A DNA stretch of 42,372 nucleotides from a virus. The position numbers and the translations under genes were made by a program. The DNA lies in the IMG/VR virus record IMGVR_UViG_3300020215_000033, positions 1-42,372 of that record; one strand, 5' to 3'. The notes under the pieces were generated by a model that saw only the letters and a list, made by a program, of their open reading frames with translations, did not search any database and was not told the origin of the DNA. Positions 1 to 6,781 of this stretch are shown here, piece by piece (positions within the stretch are counted from its first letter, which is position 1; each line of letters opens with the position of its first letter).

Positions 1-99
1 ACCATCTACACGAACGGAATGATCAAGTGGGGCGGCCTCTTGGACTTCTTAATGAAGGTTATCGGTAAGGGGATAACGCTGAAATGGGGGCGCAAATGA
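1..99 (+). CDS. 3' part of small protein whose start is at 42213
   Basis: This is the tail of a 43-residue reading frame that begins at 42213 in the right copy of the terminal repeat; the frame is open from base 1 to the TGA at 97-99. The full protein starts MKKKILREF and is basic, with a central hydrophobic stretch. No family is recognised. The stop overlaps the next start as ATGA, so the two are translationally coupled in the early operon. Confidence 0.6.
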   Translation, partial: TIYTNGMIKWGGLLDFLMKVIGKGITLKWGRK

Positions 100-127
100 G
101 CAAACGGGATCGCATCGTAGCGGAGAA
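1..127. repeat. 127-bp direct terminal repeat (left copy)
   Basis: Bases 1-127 are identical to 42246-42372. An exact overlap of this length at both ends is the usual signature of a circular or circularly permuted genome closed by a k-mer assembler, rather than a biological terminal repeat. It means the two ends join and the reading frame at the right end continues here. Confidence 0.9.
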
Positions 128-176
128 GATACTCCAGGGACTTCCGGTGAGCGGGGCGGTGAGTGATGCTCGTTAA
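96..176 (+). CDS. very small early protein (26 aa)
   Basis: ATG at 96 overlaps the preceding TGA (ATGA), and the frame runs 26 codons to TAA at 174-176, overlapping the next gene. The peptide is basic at its N terminus (MSKRDRIVAEK) and looks like a short helix. No function can be assigned. It is listed because start-stop coupling on both sides fits the tightly packed operon; codon evidence alone would be too weak. Confidence 0.4.
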   Translation: MSKRDRIVAEKILQGLPVSGAVSDAR

Positions 177-366
177 GCAATTGCCGCGTTTTGAGTGCCT
201 TGGGTGCGATATGCCGCTTAGCTCCCCTAGCTCACATTGCGACGATTGTCGAAACGAGATCGCCGCCATGCGTAACCCTGAGCCCTGCAACGTGGACCTA
301 AAAGAAGCCTTCTACTTCACGCTCCTTTTCGTTAGCGCGATCTTCATTTGGTTTTGGGTGGTGTGA
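166..366 (+). CDS. zinc-knuckle protein with C-terminal membrane helix
   Basis: A 66-residue protein. Residues about 10-27 hold a CxxC...CxxC pair (CLGC and CDDC), a likely zinc knuckle. The last 20 or so residues are an aromatic-rich hydrophobic segment (from LKEAFYF to WFWVV) that would span the inner membrane. ATG at 166 is preferred over the GTG at 163. A tail-anchored zinc knuckle suggests a cytoplasmic domain tethered to the membrane. Function unknown; part of the early operon. Confidence 0.6.
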   Translation: MLVKQLPRFECLGCDMPLSSPSSHCDDCRNEIAAMRNPEPCNVDLKEAFYFTLLFVSAIFIWFWVV

Positions 367-368
367 AC

Positions 369-605
369 ATGGAAAACTTCGGCAAGCATTATTCTAGGTG
401 GCTGGACCCCCGCGATGTTGACGAGCGGGAATGCGACGTTAAGGACTGCGAGGACGGGCTTATCTACGGCCTAGACGCCAATGGATCCGAGGTTACTAGC
501 AAGTGCCCCTCTGAGGTCCATTGGACGCCCGAGGAGCGGCAACAGGTGAAGGACGATTTCACGTACGACTGTATGCGCGATATGCAGTTAGAGGGAGGGG
601 ACTAA
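369..605 (+). CDS. hypothetical early protein, Cys-containing, acidic
   Basis: A 78-residue acidic protein starting MENFGKHYSRWL at ATG 369; a GTG at 348 in the same frame would add seven residues inside the upstream gene. It has scattered cysteines (ECDVKDCEDG, then KCPSE) that could bind a metal, though the spacing is not a classic ribbon. It lies directly before the Bet recombinase, whose Shine-Dalgarno sequence (GAGGGAGGGG) overlaps its 3' end. No family recognised. Confidence 0.55.
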   Translation: MENFGKHYSRWLDPRDVDERECDVKDCEDGLIYGLDANGSEVTSKCPSEVHWTPEERQQVKDDFTYDCMRDMQLEGGD

Positions 606-606
606 A

Positions 607-1512
607 ATGGCCGAAAACGGAATGATCGTGCAGGACCAGACGGCGGGGATGCTTCCCGCGATTACCTTCACCCGGGAGCAGATAGACCTTATCAAGCAAA
701 CCGTGGCGAAGGAAACGACGGATAACGAGTTAGCCCTATTCCTTTATACGGCTAAGAGGACAGGGCTTGACCCGTTGGTTAGGCAGATTCACGCGGTAAA
801 GCGGTCGGGGAAAATGTCTATCCAAGTTGGGATAGATGGTTTCCGGCTTGTGGCGCAGCGGACCGGGTGCCATGCCGGGACTGACGACCCTGTCTATGAG
901 ATAGGCAAGGATGGCTTGCCGGTTAAGGCCAGCGTAACCGTTTACCGGATCGTAAACGGCCAACGCTGTCCCTTTACGGCTACGGCCAGGTGGTCCGAGT
1001 ACTTCCCTGGAGAGGCCCAGGGGTTCATGTGGAAGAAAATGCCCTTCCTCATGTTGGGCAAGTGCGCCGAGGGTCTGGCGCTTCGCAAGGCCTTCCCGGC
1101 CGAGTTAAGCGGCGTCTATGCCCCCGAGGAGATGGAGCAGGACCGGCTACCGGCGAATACGGTCAACACTCACGCCGAGAATGGCGGCAACGGTCACGCA
1201 AAGCCAGCCCAGGAGGCCCCGAAAGCCTCTAACGGTGGCTCCAACCAAGTCACGTTTGTCCCGACCGACGTTAAGGAGAAGTCCGGGACCAACAAGAACG
1301 GAAAGCCCTATACCAAGTGGGGGATTGTCTCCCCGGATGGGATTACCTACGGCACGTTCGACCGCGACTTGGGGCACCTGGCAATCGAGGCCAAGGATTC
1401 CGGGCAAGAGCTTACCCTGACCTATGAGCATGATGGGAAGTTCTACAACGCCAAAGAGGCGTTTCTTGTCGAGGGTGACGCCCAGGAACCGGAGGAAGCG
1501 GAGTTGATTTAG
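607..1512 (+). CDS. bet: Bet/RecT-type single-strand annealing recombinase
   Basis: A 301-residue protein of the phage Bet (lambda Red-beta) family, which anneals complementary ssDNA during recombination and concatemer formation. Family hallmarks are visible: DNELALFLYTAKRTGLDP near residue 40, IQVGIDGFRLVAQRTG near 72, and MLGKCAEGLALRKAFPAEL near 148-166. It is longer than typical Bet proteins. After a low-complexity linker (about 183-215) there is an extra domain of about 70 residues, with TDVKEKSGTNKNGKPYTKWG and DGITYGTFDRD, that resembles an OB fold and ends in an acidic tail. SD GGGAGGGG precedes ATG 607. Its natural partner is the exonuclease immediately downstream. Confidence 0.9.
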   Translation: MAENGMIVQDQTAGMLPAITFTREQIDLIKQTVAKETTDNELALFLYTAKRTGLDPLVRQIHAVKRSGKMSIQVGIDGFRLVAQRTGCHAGTDDPVYEIGKDGLPVKASVTVYRIVNGQRCPFTATARWSEYFPGEAQGFMWKKMPFLMLGKCAEGLALRKAFPAELSGVYAPEEMEQDRLPANTVNTHAENGGNGHAKPAQEAPKASNGGSNQVTFVPTDVKEKSGTNKNGKPYTKWGIVSPDGITYGTFDRDLGHLAIEAKDSGQELTLTYEHDGKFYNAKEAFLVEGDAQEPEEAELI

Positions 1513-1555
1513 TCCCCCAGTACCGAGCCAAGGCCGGGGCTACCGGCCAGTGAGC

Positions 1556-1575
1556 CACGGGACTATCATCCCGTG
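1556..1575 (+). promoter_or_regulatory. RNA hairpin between bet and exonuclease genes
   Basis: CACGGGA at 1556-1562 pairs perfectly with TCCCGTG at 1569-1575 around a six-base loop, followed by CAAAATTT. It lies in the 81-base gap between bet and the exonuclease. It may be a weak terminator or an RNA-processing site that sets the ratio of the two proteins. The GTG at 1573 lies within it, which argues against that GTG being the exonuclease start. Confidence 0.5.
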
Positions 1576-1593
1576 CAAAATTTGAGGAATGAA

Positions 1594-2394
1594 ATGAAAG
1601 TCGGAGCGATAAAAGAGGTTCCCATGACCCTGCCTGAGCCCAAGTATCAGGTCCAGTTGCTTGAGGAGGACGATAAGCACTTCTACCTCGTGAACGGGCG
1701 CAAGCTCTGCGGGGTTACGAATACGCTTGAGATCGTGGGGGGCAATAAGACCAATGCTCTCATGGGCTGGGCCACTAAGACGGCCCTAGAACGCGTCCAG
1801 AAGGCCCTAGAAGGCAAGGTGAACGGTTCCGGGTCTAAGGTCATTGTCCTGGACAAGAAATGGATTGCCGAGGTTCTAGCGGAGGCCCGCAAGCAACCCA
1901 AGAAACTCAAGGACGAGGCGGCGGACTACGGGACCCAGGCCCACTTAATCTTCGACGCCATCTTTAAGGGCCAGCCCTACACGGTCCCCGAGCCTTTAAC
2001 GGATACCGTTAAGGCATTCAAGGACTGGCTGTCCGCCACAAAGCTTAAGGTTATCGCCGGTGATACCAAGGTCGCCAGCCTGGAGCATGGGTATGGAGGC
2101 TCCCTGGACTTCCTGGCTTACCAGGATGGCAAGTACATCCTGGGGGACATGAAGACGTCAGGGGGGATCAGGGATACCTACGCGCTCCAGGTCGGGGCCT
2201 ATGCCCAGGCTCTTTGGGAAACCTACGGAATCAAAGTCGAGCGCGGCGTTATCGTCCGCGTCGATAAGAAGCCGCCCTATAGCTTTGAGGTCAAGGAGGT
2301 CCGCTGTATATGGACCGCCTTTGAATCGTTTTTGCACGCCAAGCGATTGGCGGAGGCAATGCAACAAGAGATGTACCTAACGGAGGATGCATGA
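1594..2394 (+). CDS. PD-(D/E)XK exonuclease, partner of Bet
   Basis: A RecB/Cas4-like nuclease of about 266 residues that would resect dsDNA ends to give Bet its substrate. Visible motif elements are a conserved histidine in YGTQAH (H117), the metal-binding Asp in GGSLDFL (D172), the D-x-K of ILGDMKTS (D185, K187) and a following QVGAYAQAL helix (Q199). Start choice is uncertain: ATG 1594 (GAGG six bases upstream) or ATG 1624 (AGAGG five bases upstream). The gene overlaps the next by ATGA. An exonuclease next to an annealing protein is the classic phage recombination pair. Confidence 0.85.
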   Translation: MKVGAIKEVPMTLPEPKYQVQLLEEDDKHFYLVNGRKLCGVTNTLEIVGGNKTNALMGWATKTALERVQKALEGKVNGSGSKVIVLDKKWIAEVLAEARKQPKKLKDEAADYGTQAHLIFDAIFKGQPYTVPEPLTDTVKAFKDWLSATKLKVIAGDTKVASLEHGYGGSLDFLAYQDGKYILGDMKTSGGIRDTYALQVGAYAQALWETYGIKVERGVIVRVDKKPPYSFEVKEVRCIWTAFESFLHAKRLAEAMQQEMYLTEDA

Positions 2395-2636
2395 TCGCAC
2401 AGCAGTCTAATACGTTCCTGTCGGACGAGGAGCTAAACCAAATCGAGATCACGGTTGGTGACCATCGTTTCTGGGCCTACACCAAGCGCAATGAGGGGGA
2501 GATTCTGGACAAGGTGAAGGCGCTTGTTAAGGGCGAGCTAAACCCGCAGCCCGAGAATAAGCCCGAGGTTGTAGCCCTTGTGGCTATGCCTAAGAAGCGG
2601 GGACCGGGACGCCCGAAGAAGAATCGCAACGTGTAG
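2391..2636 (+). CDS. small basic protein with AT-hook-like tail
   Basis: An 81-residue protein coupled to the exonuclease by ATGA. The N-terminal half is predicted soluble with no known domain. The C terminus holds KKRGPGRPKKNRN, a near-perfect AT-hook (core GRP flanked by basic residues) that binds the minor groove of AT-rich DNA. It could tether recombination or replication proteins to DNA. Only the motif is clear; the function is inferred. Confidence 0.65.
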   Translation: MIAQQSNTFLSDEELNQIEITVGDHRFWAYTKRNEGEILDKVKALVKGELNPQPENKPEVVALVAMPKKRGPGRPKKNRNV

Positions 2637-2643
2637 TAGGCCA

Positions 2644-2670
2644 GCCCGGAGCCTATCCGGGCACAATTTT
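2644..2670 (+). terminator. possible intrinsic terminator after recombination genes
   Basis: GCCCGGA (2644-2650) and TCCGGGC (2656-2662) form a perfect 7-bp GC-rich stem with a five-base loop, followed by ACAATTTT. The T run is short, so it may attenuate rather than stop transcription between the recombination genes and the HNH/replication genes. Confidence 0.5.
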
Positions 2671-2695
2671 AAGGGACAGCTGGGGGAGGCGTAGC

Positions 2696-3217
2696 GTGGC
2701 GGTTGGAAAACGTTTAAGGTTTGAGATATTCAAGCGGGATAACTTTACTTGCCGGTACTGCGGCAACAAGTCCCCAAAAGTAATCCTAGAGGTCGATCAT
2801 ATCGTTCCTGTTTCAGAGGGCGGGAGCGATGATGAAATGAACCTTGCTACCTCTTGCTTCGATTGTAATCGAGGAAAATCAAACAGGAATCTTTCAGAAC
2901 AGATAACCGGTGAAGACCCGCACGATAAGGCCATTTTCCTTGCCGAAAGAGAGCGCCAGCTTCAAGAATACAACTACATTCAGTCCCAGATTGAAGAGAG
3001 GATAAGCAAGGAAGTCCATTGGCTTGCATCTAACTTTAGGATTAACGAGTACGTAGAAAGGGCCTTGCGCCAAATCCTTTACGACAATTCAGTTTACGAC
3101 GTGTCCCGTGCGCTGGAAATAGCGATTGAGAAAAGGGGACGCCATTCTGTTGACTGCATCCCGTATCTTAAAGGCATTTTGCGAAATTGGGCTAATGAAA
3201 AAAAGGAGACAGCCTAA
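2696..3217 (+). CDS. HNH endonuclease with DnaD-like C-terminal tail
   Basis: A 173-residue protein from GTG 2696 (SD GGGGGAGG). Residues 1-70 are an HNH nuclease: CRYC, then LEVDHIVPVSEGG, N-x-A, and CFDCNRGKSN, so the His-Asn-His metal site and both zinc-type CxxC pairs are present. Residues about 95-173 form a helical region ending PYLKGILRNWANEKK, which resembles the YxxxILxxW motif at the end of DnaD-type replisome organizers. The stop overlaps the next start (taATG). It may be a homing-type nuclease or a nuclease recruited to replication; the DnaD resemblance is inference. Confidence 0.75.
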   Translation: MAVGKRLRFEIFKRDNFTCRYCGNKSPKVILEVDHIVPVSEGGSDDEMNLATSCFDCNRGKSNRNLSEQITGEDPHDKAIFLAERERQLQEYNYIQSQIEERISKEVHWLASNFRINEYVERALRQILYDNSVYDVSRALEIAIEKRGRHSVDCIPYLKGILRNWANEKKETA

Positions 3218-4011
3218 TGCCTTATTTAAATTTGGACTTAGATTACTTTGACCATCCTAAAACCAGGCGACTAATTGGCCTGCTGGGGAAGGGCTCGGCG
3301 GAATTGCCTATCAGACTGTGGATTTACTGCGGTAAATTCCACGCAAGAAATGGCGTTCTGGACGGGTATTCTGCCCAGGAGATTGAGGCGCTGGTTGGGT
3401 GGTGGGGTAAGCAAGGTCAAATGGTAGAGGCGATGACTAGGACGGGATTTCTGGAAACGGACGGCGGCACTTACCGCGTCCATGACTGGAAAGAGCATGC
3501 CGGGCACCTAATCGAGTTCAAAAAAAGGGCACAGGTAGCTGCCTTCGCTCGATGGGACAAAATAGGCAAGAAAAAGGGGGGTAAGCACTCCGACGAGGAA
3601 AATGCTTCGGGCATGCTTGGAGCATGCTTGGAGCAATCCCCTATGCTAACTATGCCTTCTGCTCCAGCTAAAAAAGACTTAGCGGCGAGCCCGCCGCGTC
3701 AGGATAGCCCTTTCCAAAAGTTCATGAACGCCTATCTAAAACAGTTCGAGGATATGGACATCCGCGATCCTGACGAGTTGAAGCGGAAGGCGGCGGGACA
3801 GGCCTATAAGCGTTTCTGTAGACCCGGTAAAGCGGTTTTTGACATGGCCCTGGGGGACCCGGATAAGGCCTTGGCTGGCGTTAGGGCTATAGGTCTATGG
3901 CTGCAAAACCAAGGCATGACGTGGACACTAGACACAACTGTGAAGTGGTTCCCGACCTGGATGCGTAACCCGGAGGAATTAAGTGGCAAAAGTACAAACC
4001 GAAGCCGATAG
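3217..4011 (+). CDS. replisome organizer / replication initiation protein
   Basis: A 264-residue protein with an N-terminal region (LDYFDHPKTRRLIGLLGKG, LWIYCGKFHARNG, VHDWKEHAGHL) typical of winged-helix phage replisome organizers that bind the origin and recruit the host helicase loader. A low-complexity linker (about 115-165) contains the direct DNA repeats described at 3611-3635. The C-terminal region ends KWFPTWMRNPEELS. As in lambda O, iterons inside the initiator gene would mark the origin. Upstream is the HNH protein; downstream it overlaps the SSB-tailed protein by 29 bases. Confidence 0.7.
   Translation: MPYLNLDLDYFDHPKTRRLIGLLGKGSAELPIRLWIYCGKFHARNGVLDGYSAQEIEALVGWWGKQGQMVEAMTRTGFLETDGGTYRVHDWKEHAGHLIEFKKRAQVAAFARWDKIGKKKGGKHSDEENASGMLGACLEQSPMLTMPSAPAKKDLAASPPRQDSPFQKFMNAYLKQFEDMDIRDPDELKRKAAGQAYKRFCRPGKAVFDMALGDPDKALAGVRAIGLWLQNQGMTWTLDTTVKWFPTWMRNPEELSGKSTNRSR
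3611..3635 (+). repeat. tandem 11-bp repeat inside replication gene, candidate origin iterons
   Basis: GCATGCTTGGA occurs at 3611-3621 and 3622-3632, followed by a partial third copy (GCA). Each unit contains the palindrome GCATGC. It lies in the linker-coding part of the replisome organizer, the same relative place as the lambda origin in gene O. Only two full units are present, so the origin role is tentative. Confidence 0.4.
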
Positions 4012-4633
4012 GTTACAGCAGGCGGTTGATAAAGACTCCCCGCAATGGCGGGCGATGCAAGCCGAGGCCATGCAGAAGTCCGGCGTCCATGCTGGCAAGT
4101 GCCATCCGTGGATTCCGGCCGTAACCGTAGGGATCTGGCTAGTCGATGAGGGCAATAAGAAGTTCGTCCGCTTCCACGGTCAAGACGTGAAGCTCTACCG
4201 CAACCCGGTTAAGATCGGCCTAAGCTGGATTTGCACCTACAGCGAATGGGCCAAGGGCGGGAGCGTCTATTGCCATCGTATCGCGGGATACCCGGCAGGT
4301 ATGGGCAAGGAGTACACGGCTAGGTGGTTCCGGTCGGTTAAGCCGCTACAAGACATGACCGAGCTTTGGGCCGAGATGAAGCAGATTGGGCCGCTATTCC
4401 TAACGGACTTCGGCTTCTTCTGTCACCGGGACGAAGACGGGACGATAGCGGCCTACAGGCACCCGGAGCATGTTCATAGGGCGCTGCCGGACCCCGTTCA
4501 GCTTGGGTTTGAGGGGAAGGTCCCATCGCACGGCCATGCCAGAATCCACGCTATGGCCGGGGATGCATACGTTCAAGAAAAAGATGAGGATTACGGAGAC
4601 GCGCAGGAACCGACGGAGGACGTGCCTTTTTAG
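3983..4633 (+). CDS. protein with SSB-type acidic C-terminal tail
   Basis: A 216-residue protein from GTG 3983 (SD CGGAGG). I do not recognise a canonical OB fold. It ends in an acidic stretch and the hexapeptide TEDVPF, very close to the DDIPF/DDVPF tail by which bacterial SSB proteins recruit partner enzymes. The N-terminal part (VDKDSPQWRAMQAEAM) is helical; the middle is rich in aromatic residues (WICTYSEWAKGG, FGFFCHRDEDG). Placement next to the replication initiator and ligase supports a ssDNA-binding or replication-accessory role. Either a divergent SSB or a protein mimicking the SSB tail. Confidence 0.55.
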   Translation: MAKVQTEADRLQQAVDKDSPQWRAMQAEAMQKSGVHAGKCHPWIPAVTVGIWLVDEGNKKFVRFHGQDVKLYRNPVKIGLSWICTYSEWAKGGSVYCHRIAGYPAGMGKEYTARWFRSVKPLQDMTELWAEMKQIGPLFLTDFGFFCHRDEDGTIAAYRHPEHVHRALPDPVQLGFEGKVPSHGHARIHAMAGDAYVQEKDEDYGDAQEPTEDVPF

Positions 4634-4646
4634 GCAAGGAGAAATC

Positions 4647-5300
4647 ATGAAAGAGTACCACAAGATCAACACCTGTTGGATGCGGGATCAGAAAGGAAAC
4701 ATCATCGAGGGCCAATGGTCTGACCCGGTATTCGGATACCTTGCCAATAACGAATGGGTATTTACTGAGAAGGTTGACGGGACCAATATCCGGGCCTACT
4801 GGGATGGGAATAGGGTTACTTTTGGGGGCCGGACGGATGCGGCATCTATCCCGACATTCTTGCTTAATCGCTTAAACGATCTATTCGATACCACGCCAAA
4901 GCGCCAGAAGTTTTCGGAGGTGTTCGGCCAAGATCACGCCTGCCTCTATGGCGAGGGCTACGGGGCAAAGATTCAGAAGGGCGGCGGTAACTACAAGGCT
5001 GATGGCGTTGACTTCACGCTGTTTGACGTGGCCGTAGGTGATTGGTGGCTAATGCGTAAGGACGTTGAGGACGTTGCCGCAAAACTGGGATGCGACATCG
5101 TTCCGATTCTTGGGAACGGGACGCTCCATGATGGCATTGCTAGAACGCGGAACGGCTTCAATTCGACGTGGGGAGATTTTATTGCCGAAGGGATTGTAGC
5201 CAGGCCGGTAGTTGAGTTCAAGACCCGAAAGGGTGAGCGGGTTATAACCAAGATCAAGCACAGAGATTTTAAATTTCTTGGGGCCACTGTAGCCGCCTAG
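4647..5300 (+). CDS. RNA ligase family protein
   Basis: A 217-residue nucleotidyltransferase of the phage RNA ligase group. Motif I is EKVDGTNIR with the AMP-accepting lysine at about residue 42; later motifs are visible as GEGYGAKIQ, DFTLFDV, EGIVARP and the C-terminal TKIKHRDF (motif V, K-x-K). It would join nicked RNA (or RNA in RNA-DNA hybrids), typically to repair host-cleaved tRNA. ATG 4647 has SD AAGGAG. A longer reading frame upstream overlaps the previous gene and lacks an SD. There is no polynucleotide kinase nearby. Its presence beside a phage ribozyme that leaves a 5'-OH end is notable. Confidence 0.8.
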   Translation: MKEYHKINTCWMRDQKGNIIEGQWSDPVFGYLANNEWVFTEKVDGTNIRAYWDGNRVTFGGRTDAASIPTFLLNRLNDLFDTTPKRQKFSEVFGQDHACLYGEGYGAKIQKGGGNYKADGVDFTLFDVAVGDWWLMRKDVEDVAAKLGCDIVPILGNGTLHDGIARTRNGFNSTWGDFIAEGIVARPVVEFKTRKGERVITKIKHRDFKFLGATVAA

Positions 5301-5318
5301 TTCTAGGCTAGGAGAATC

Positions 5319-5579
5319 ATGGCAACCAGATACGAGGAAACCTGTGACGCCTGCGGAAAAGTGACCAAGGGATTCTATTCCGAGGCGAAGTGGGGCGATA
5401 AGGAGTACGCGGAGAACTGCTGGACGGTTCGCGTGGATAATTCCTGGCTGGAGGATGTCGAGGAGGGGAAGCTCCTGCGGCATGATCGCGAATTAAGCCT
5501 AGACGCCTGCCAAGGATGCTCCAAGATTCTCGCTGAAGCAATTCGGGCGAAGGTCGTAGAGATTAAGGCTAATCGTTAA
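5319..5579 (+). CDS. zinc-ribbon protein
   Basis: An 86-residue protein with CDAC near the N terminus (residues 9-12) and CQGC near residue 66, a split zinc ribbon. The middle is acidic (WLEDVEEGKLL). SD TAGGAG precedes ATG 5319. Its TAA overlaps the next ATG, so it is coupled to the NinG-like gene. Similar four-cysteine proteins often bind nucleic acid or act as small antagonists of host enzymes; function not known. Confidence 0.65.
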   Translation: MATRYEETCDACGKVTKGFYSEAKWGDKEYAENCWTVRVDNSWLEDVEEGKLLRHDRELSLDACQGCSKILAEAIRAKVVEIKANR

Positions 5580-5965
5580 TGCCCCCGACTAAGCGAAAGC
5601 GGTTAGTGGCGAAGCTGGATCAGCTTTTTAGCGCATACGTCCGCTTGAGGGATAAGCGCGTAAACGGTGGCCGCTGCGTATTCTCTTGCCCGAAGCCGAT
5701 AGAGTGCTGCTTTCATTTCGTAACTAGAGCCAAACACTCTGTCCGCTGGAATTTTTCTAATGCGGTTGGTAGCTGCCATGGTCATAACTATCGGTACGAG
5801 TTCGATCCGCACTTTGCAATCACCTGGTACATCGACAAGTACGGTAAAGATGCCTACGAGCAGCTAATCCGCGACGGGAACAAGATAGCGAAGTTCAGCA
5901 TTGAGGACCTAGAGGCGCTTAAGGCAGATTTAGAAGAAAAACTTAAGGGGGTTTTGAATGGATAG
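5579..5965 (+). CDS. ninG: NinG/Rap-like recombination nuclease
   Basis: A 128-residue protein. The region LDQLFSAYVRLRDKRVNGG, CVFSCPKPIECCFHFVTRAK, WNFSNAVGSCHGHNYRYE and FAITWYIDKYG matches the layout of lambda NinG (Rap), a zinc-containing HNH-like nuclease that cuts recombination intermediates such as Holliday junctions and D-loops. It follows the Bet/exonuclease/ligase group as expected for a late step of the same pathway. It is shorter than lambda NinG. Overlaps: taATG upstream and eight bases downstream. Confidence 0.75.
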   Translation: MPPTKRKRLVAKLDQLFSAYVRLRDKRVNGGRCVFSCPKPIECCFHFVTRAKHSVRWNFSNAVGSCHGHNYRYEFDPHFAITWYIDKYGKDAYEQLIRDGNKIAKFSIEDLEALKADLEEKLKGVLNG

Positions 5966-6107
5966 GTTGGAAAACGAACTGCGGAAGAAGGCCGTCTATT
6001 TCGTGAAAGGTACTTGGCCGGAGTTGATCCAACAGCAACTGCCAAAAACATTTACCCATGGCGATGTTTACATGGTCGCGATACTCAAGGCCGGAAGGGG
6101 AGGGTGA
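5958..6107 (+). CDS. small hypothetical early protein (49 aa)
   Basis: ATG 5958 overlaps the end of the NinG-like gene; the frame runs to TGA 6105-6107. The protein begins MDRLENELRKKAVYFVKGTW and is a short amphipathic helix followed by a turn-rich tail. No domain recognised. SD-like AAGGGGG lies upstream in the ninG coding end. Included on position and coupling. Confidence 0.5.
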   Translation: MDRLENELRKKAVYFVKGTWPELIQQQLPKTFTHGDVYMVAILKAGRGG

Positions 6108-6111
6108 GGCT

Positions 6112-6276
6112 GTGATACGAGTTATAAACTGCGTCCTGTTGGCGTCGCTCGCCTGGGGAGGTGTTTGTTACCTGTGGAAACCCGGAGTGGCTATTGCGTT
6201 TTTGGGGGGGAACATCGTCGGGTTTGCTGCGGTTCTTATTGCTATGCGTGTATTTTTTGGGAAGGTGAGGCTATGA
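6112..6276 (+). CDS. small two-helix membrane protein
   Basis: A 54-residue protein from GTG 6112 (SD GGGAGGGTGAGG). Two hydrophobic segments are visible: INCVLLASLAWGGVCYLW and VAIAFLGGNIVGFAAVLIAM, with a short turn between. A longer frame from 6058 lies in the preceding gene and is less likely. Probably an inner-membrane protein of unknown role. Confidence 0.55.
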   Translation: MIRVINCVLLASLAWGGVCYLWKPGVAIAFLGGNIVGFAAVLIAMRVFFGKVRL

Positions 6277-6467
6277 CATATACGCTTCTGCTTATGTGGG
6301 TCGTAGGAGGCAATCCGGCGATGATTTCTATTAGCGGCTATCGTAGCCGGTTGCTTTGTGATGCGGATGGGTTCTATTGGTCCACGAAGCCGATTATGGA
6401 GAAAAGGCAGGGGCTGGGTTGGCAGCATCGAGAGCATCTCTGCTTCGCGGTAGGTGGGAAGAAATGA
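6273..6467 (+). CDS. small hypothetical early protein (64 aa)
   Basis: Starts at ATG 6273 overlapping the previous TGA and ends at TGA 6465-6467, which overlaps the next ATG. The sequence begins MTYTLLLMWVVGGNP, a moderately hydrophobic N terminus, then a soluble part with SGYRSRLLCDADGFYW. No family recognised. Tight coupling on both sides supports expression. Confidence 0.5.
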   Translation: MTYTLLLMWVVGGNPAMISISGYRSRLLCDADGFYWSTKPIMEKRQGLGWQHREHLCFAVGGKK

Positions 6468-6781
6468 TCGACCAATACCTATCCGAGGTGCGTGAGCGGG
6501 TGGAGAGGGCGAGCCCGGGGCCGTGGGAGCGCCGCAAGATGGCTGTAATCAGCGATGAATACTACATCGCAGATATGCAGCGGGGGCCCGATTATATGGC
6601 TCATGCTGACGGGGACTTTATCGCCCACGCCCGCCAAGACCTCCCAAGGCTGCTGCGGATCGTGGAACGGTGCAGAGAGGTTTTGGCCAGTCTGGCAGAA
6701 AAGAAATGCGGCTGCATTTACTGTGAGCGTCCTTGCGATGAAGTTGCCAAAGAGGCGCTTTCTTACACGGGGGAGGAGTGA
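6464..6781 (+). CDS. phage accessory protein with ASPGPW motif
   Basis: A 105-residue protein from ATG 6464, ATGA-coupled. It has the pattern RVERASPGPWE, then DGDFIAHARQDLPRLLRIVERCRE, seen in many uncharacterised phage and actinobacterial accessory proteins. The C-terminal part contains CGCIYCERPC, a possible zinc site. Likely soluble. Function unknown; the motif pair identifies the family but not its job. Confidence 0.65.
   Translation: MIDQYLSEVRERVERASPGPWERRKMAVISDEYYIADMQRGPDYMAHADGDFIAHARQDLPRLLRIVERCREVLASLAEKKCGCIYCERPCDEVAKEALSYTGEE

Noticed and set aside
1-127. Biological direct terminal repeats as in T7-like phages
   Set aside because: The exact 127-base length fits assembler overlap of a circular contig, and the gene that crosses the join is intact.
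4470-4646. Upstream extension of the RNA ligase frame
   Set aside because: It lies inside the preceding gene and lacks an SD; ATG 4647 has AAGGAG and starts the conserved domain.
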